64,000 bases of DNA from Salinigranum salinum (GTDB taxonomy: Archaea; Halobacteriota; Halobacteria; Halobacteriales; Haloferacaceae), in contig NZ_VTOJ01000002.1 in the NCBI RefSeq assembly GCF_009176545.1, positions 930,001 through 994,000 on the forward strand, in the 5' to 3' direction. This document shows positions 61,912 to 64,000 of the stretch, piece after piece. Numbering within the stretch: the stretch's first letter is position 1; each line of letters begins with the position of its first letter. The notes beneath the pieces are model-generated. The model was not told the DNA's origin, made no database searches, and was given only the letters and a program-made list of their open reading frames with translations. The translations under genes and the position numbers were made by a program.

Positions 61912-62867
61912 CTGCGGATCCGACGCCCGACCCCGACGTCCACGAGGCGGACGTGGAGGTGGGCCACGCGCCACGGGCGAACGCGATCGCCACGGCCGAC
62001 GCGCTCGGACCCGCGGTGTCGGTTCTCGGGGCAGGTGCTCTCGCAGCCGTCGCGATCGAACGGGGCGTCACCATCCTCGCCAACGCTCCCTTCGACCCGA
62101 TCGTGGTCTCGCCGGCGGCTCGCGACGCGACTGCCGCGTGCGTAGTCGTCACCGTCGTCGTCACCCTCCTCGCCGTGGCGGTGACCGACGGGCGAGCGAC
62201 CGTCAGAGTCGGCCTCCTGTTCGCTGCCGTCTTCGGTCTACTCCCGCTCGTCGCCCCGGGAACAACGCTGGTTGCCGTCGTCGCGGTGGTCGGCGGAGGC
62301 GCGCTCGCTCTCGTGGGGACGCTCGGTGCTCCCGCGGAGTGGTCCTACCGTGGCGTCCGCCGGCGCCTCGTGGCCGTCGGAGTCGTCGCGGCGCTCGCGC
62401 TGGCGCTCGTCGGCGTGACCGGCCTCCTCGGGGGGGTCCGTACCCCCGGGGCAGTCGCCACACTCGCAGTCGTCGCGGCGGTCGGCACGCGGTCGGACGG
62501 ATCGCGGCTGGCCGCGGGCGCTGGCCTCCTCGCCGTCGGTGCAGTGGGTGTCGCCAGCGTCGTGAGCCCGTTCGTCGTCGGCAGCACGCTGCTCGTCGCG
62601 CTCGCGGTCACGGGCGTCCCGTCGCTGCTGGTGATGCTCGCGGTCGCCGGCGCCGTCGCGGCCACCGTCGCCGGCCTCCACCGGGGCGAGTACGCACTCG
62701 CCACCGGGGCCGCCGTCCTCCTGGGAGCGGGCGTCCCCGTGACGTTCCCACGGGCGTTGACGTTCCTGCTCGGCGCAGTGCTGGTACTGCTCGTCCACGA
62801 CGGTACGACGGGGAATCCGGGACGCACGAGGCGGGGGTCGGAGCGCTCGACGGGGGGTCCGGAATGA
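61908..62867 (+). CDS. Polytopic membrane protein of unknown function in the nar operon
   Basis: 319 aa from GTG 61908, overlapping narJ by 4 bases. After a soluble acidic start, about ten hydrophobic helices made almost wholly of Ala, Val, Leu and Gly, with few charged loops (WSYRGVRRRL, TRSDGSR). No family recognised. Its place between the chaperone and the HEAT-repeat gene suggests a part in assembly or transport of the nitrate reductase system. Confidence 0.75.
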   Translation: MTADPTPDPDVHEADVEVGHAPRANAIATADALGPAVSVLGAGALAAVAIERGVTILANAPFDPIVVSPAARDATAACVVVTVVVTLLAVAVTDGRATVRVGLLFAAVFGLLPLVAPGTTLVAVVAVVGGGALALVGTLGAPAEWSYRGVRRRLVAVGVVAALALALVGVTGLLGGVRTPGAVATLAVVAAVGTRSDGSRLAAGAGLLAVGAVGVASVVSPFVVGSTLLVALAVTGVPSLLVMLAVAGAVAATVAGLHRGEYALATGAAVLLGAGVPVTFPRALTFLLGAVLVLLVHDGTTGNPGRTRRGSERSTGGPE

Positions 62868-63694
62868 GGGACGAGGAGGAGGCGACGGACGGGCCGACCG
62901 ATCCACGGGTCCACCCCGAACAGAGCCCGGGATTCGGCGAAGACCACGGCGGACTCGCGGACATCGAGGTGAGTCGTGACGTGACGATCGGTGAGGCGAC
63001 CCCGCGCGAACTCCAGGCCACCGACGTCACGCCGGTCGCCGACGACGCCGTGGCCGAGAAGATCGGGGACCTCCGTGACGGGGACGTCGTCGAGCGTCGC
63101 CGCGCGGCACTCGCCCTCGCCGAGGAATCGACAGAGGTCGTCGACGCGCTCGTCGAGTTCGGCCTGTCGGACGATGACAGTGACGTCAGACAGTTCGCCG
63201 TCGAGGCACTGGGCGAACTCGGCGGGGAACGGGCGGGGAGCGCGGCGGTCGCCACGCTGGACGACCCCGACCCGTGGGTTCGCGCGGAAGCCGTCGTCGC
63301 CCTCGACCGGATCGACCGCCGAGCGTACGAGCCGCACGTCGAGCGCGCGGTCGACGACGACCACCACGCCGTCCGACGCAACGCCGCCGTCTCGCTGTTC
63401 AAACTCCGCGGGGAGGAGACACTCGAGATCCTGCTCGACCAGTCCCGCGCGGACAGCGAGCGGCTCCGGGAGTGGGCGGCCCACCTGCTGGCCGGCGTCG
63501 ACGACGACCGTGCCACGGAGCGCCTGCGCGAACTCGCTGTCGACGACTCCGAACCACAGGTCGTCCGGAGCACCGCCGCCCGCTCGCTCGAAGCCGACCC
63601 CGGGAAGTTCCGCCGGCAGTTCACCGGTGGCACCGAGAACGACAGCACCGACCCCCCGGGCGAGAGCCGACTGAACCGCAGACCGAACCTCTGA
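62864..63694 (+). CDS. HEAT-repeat protein of the nar operon
   Basis: 276 aa. Acidic start with an EVSRDVTIGEATPREL segment, then about five HEAT-like helical pairs (ERRRAALALAEESTEVVDALVEF, DVRQFAVEALGELGGERA, WVRAEAVVALDRID, AVRRNAAVSLFKLRGEE, REWAAHLLAGVDDDRATERL). HEAT arrays serve as protein-binding scaffolds; here the partner is probably a nar subunit during assembly. Starts inside the stop of the preceding gene. Confidence 0.85.
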   Translation: MRDEEEATDGPTDPRVHPEQSPGFGEDHGGLADIEVSRDVTIGEATPRELQATDVTPVADDAVAEKIGDLRDGDVVERRRAALALAEESTEVVDALVEFGLSDDDSDVRQFAVEALGELGGERAGSAAVATLDDPDPWVRAEAVVALDRIDRRAYEPHVERAVDDDHHAVRRNAAVSLFKLRGEETLEILLDQSRADSERLREWAAHLLAGVDDDRATERLRELAVDDSEPQVVRSTAARSLEADPGKFRRQFTGGTENDSTDPPGESRLNRRPNL

Positions 63695-63695
63695 C

Positions 63696-64000
63696 ATGTC
63701 ACGAGACGCTCCCACGGACGCGACCGACGCATCGGCACGGCTGAGCGACCACGTCGAAGCCGCACTCCGGCGGGTCAGGGATCCCGACGCGGACCTGACC
63801 GTGTTCGAGGCGGGGCTCGTCGAGGACATCCACGTGACCGACGGCCGGGTGACGATTGATGCCGACCTGAGCGACTTCCCGCCCCGGGAAGCCGAGTCGG
63901 TGACGGCGACGATGATCCGTGCCGTCTCCGAGGTGCCGGGCGTCGAACGGGCGCACGTCGAACACGTGCAGTCGGCGCCCGCCATCGACGACCGAGCGAT
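63696..64000 (+). CDS. DUF59/MIP18-type iron-sulfur assembly protein (partial, cut by window edge)
   Basis: First 101 residues of a frame that runs off the right edge. After an acidic start, LSDHVEAALRRVRDPDADLTVFEAGLVEDIHVTDGRVTIDADL and FPPREAESVTATMIRAVSEVPGVERAHVEHV match the DUF59 fold, including the DPxxxxxVxExGLV-like loop. Such proteins help load Fe-S clusters; as the gene after the HEAT-repeat protein it probably assists maturation of NarG, NarH or the Rieske protein. Only 1 base separates it from the previous stop. Confidence 0.85.
   Translation, partial: MSRDAPTDATDASARLSDHVEAALRRVRDPDADLTVFEAGLVEDIHVTDGRVTIDADLSDFPPREAESVTATMIRAVSEVPGVERAHVEHVQSAPAIDDRA

Overview
The window comes from a haloarchaeon (class Halobacteria). 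The evidence is high GC, strongly acidic proteins, many twin-arginine (Tat) signals, leaderless-type promoters with TATA-like boxes about 25-30 bases before start codons, ATGA/GTGA-overlapping operons, a halolysin-type protease, DUF7344-type regulators, and an outward-facing (Tat-exported) nitrate reductase. I cannot name a genus from sequence alone.

Layout. (1) 1-7.7 kb, catabolism: a three-gene TRAP transporter, an acyl-CoA synthetase, a class III CoA-transferase, the decayed 3' end of an N-acyl-D-amino-acid deacylase, and a D-threonine-aldolase/D-serine-dehydratase-like enzyme. (2) 7.7-9.4 kb: a compact IS6-type element followed by about 1 kb with no supportable gene. (3) 9.4-28 kb, the main accessory region: two membrane-anchored DUF7344-type regulators, then seven open reading frames plus one nonsense-mutated copy related to SipW-dependent (TasA/camelysin-like) surface proteins. 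With them are a PadR regulator, a SipW-type signal peptidase and small membrane proteins. Several of these genes carry a repeated leader that folds like the acceptor and T arms of a tRNA. Two transcription units start with a shared promoter box, one of them preceded by five CTAA(C/T) words spaced exactly 21 bp apart. (4) 28-48 kb, glycan region: an STT3/AglB-like oligosaccharyltransferase with an extra N-terminal winged-helix-like segment, a polyprenyl-phosphate sugar-phosphotransferase, a rhomboid, a VapBC pair, two glycosyltransferases, a low-GC Wzy-like polymerase, a Wzx-like flippase, and four alkaline-phosphatase/sulfatase-superfamily proteins. (5) 48-53 kb: a Tat-exported subtilase, a stranded SipW-signal remnant, an undecaprenyl-diphosphatase homologue and a frameshifted DUF7344 gene. 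(6) 53.3-64 kb: an eleven-gene overlapping respiratory nitrate reductase operon (Rieske, cytochrome b, NarG, NarH, heme subunit, NarJ-like chaperone, HEAT-repeat and DUF59-type proteins), cut by the right edge.

How it may fit together (inference): region 3 looks like a dedicated surface-fibre or biofilm-matrix system. A family of matrix proteins carries both twin-arginine and SipW motifs, is processed by its own signal peptidase, and may be decorated by the STT3-like enzyme and glycan genes that follow. Regulation would act through phased CTAAC operators, DUF7344 and PadR regulators, and tRNA-like RNA leaders. The paralogues share near-identical ends and have different middles, one encoding a von Willebrand A domain. 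A stop codon within the twin-arginine motif of one copy and a remnant 24-40 kb away show that the family is evolving by duplication, recombination and decay.
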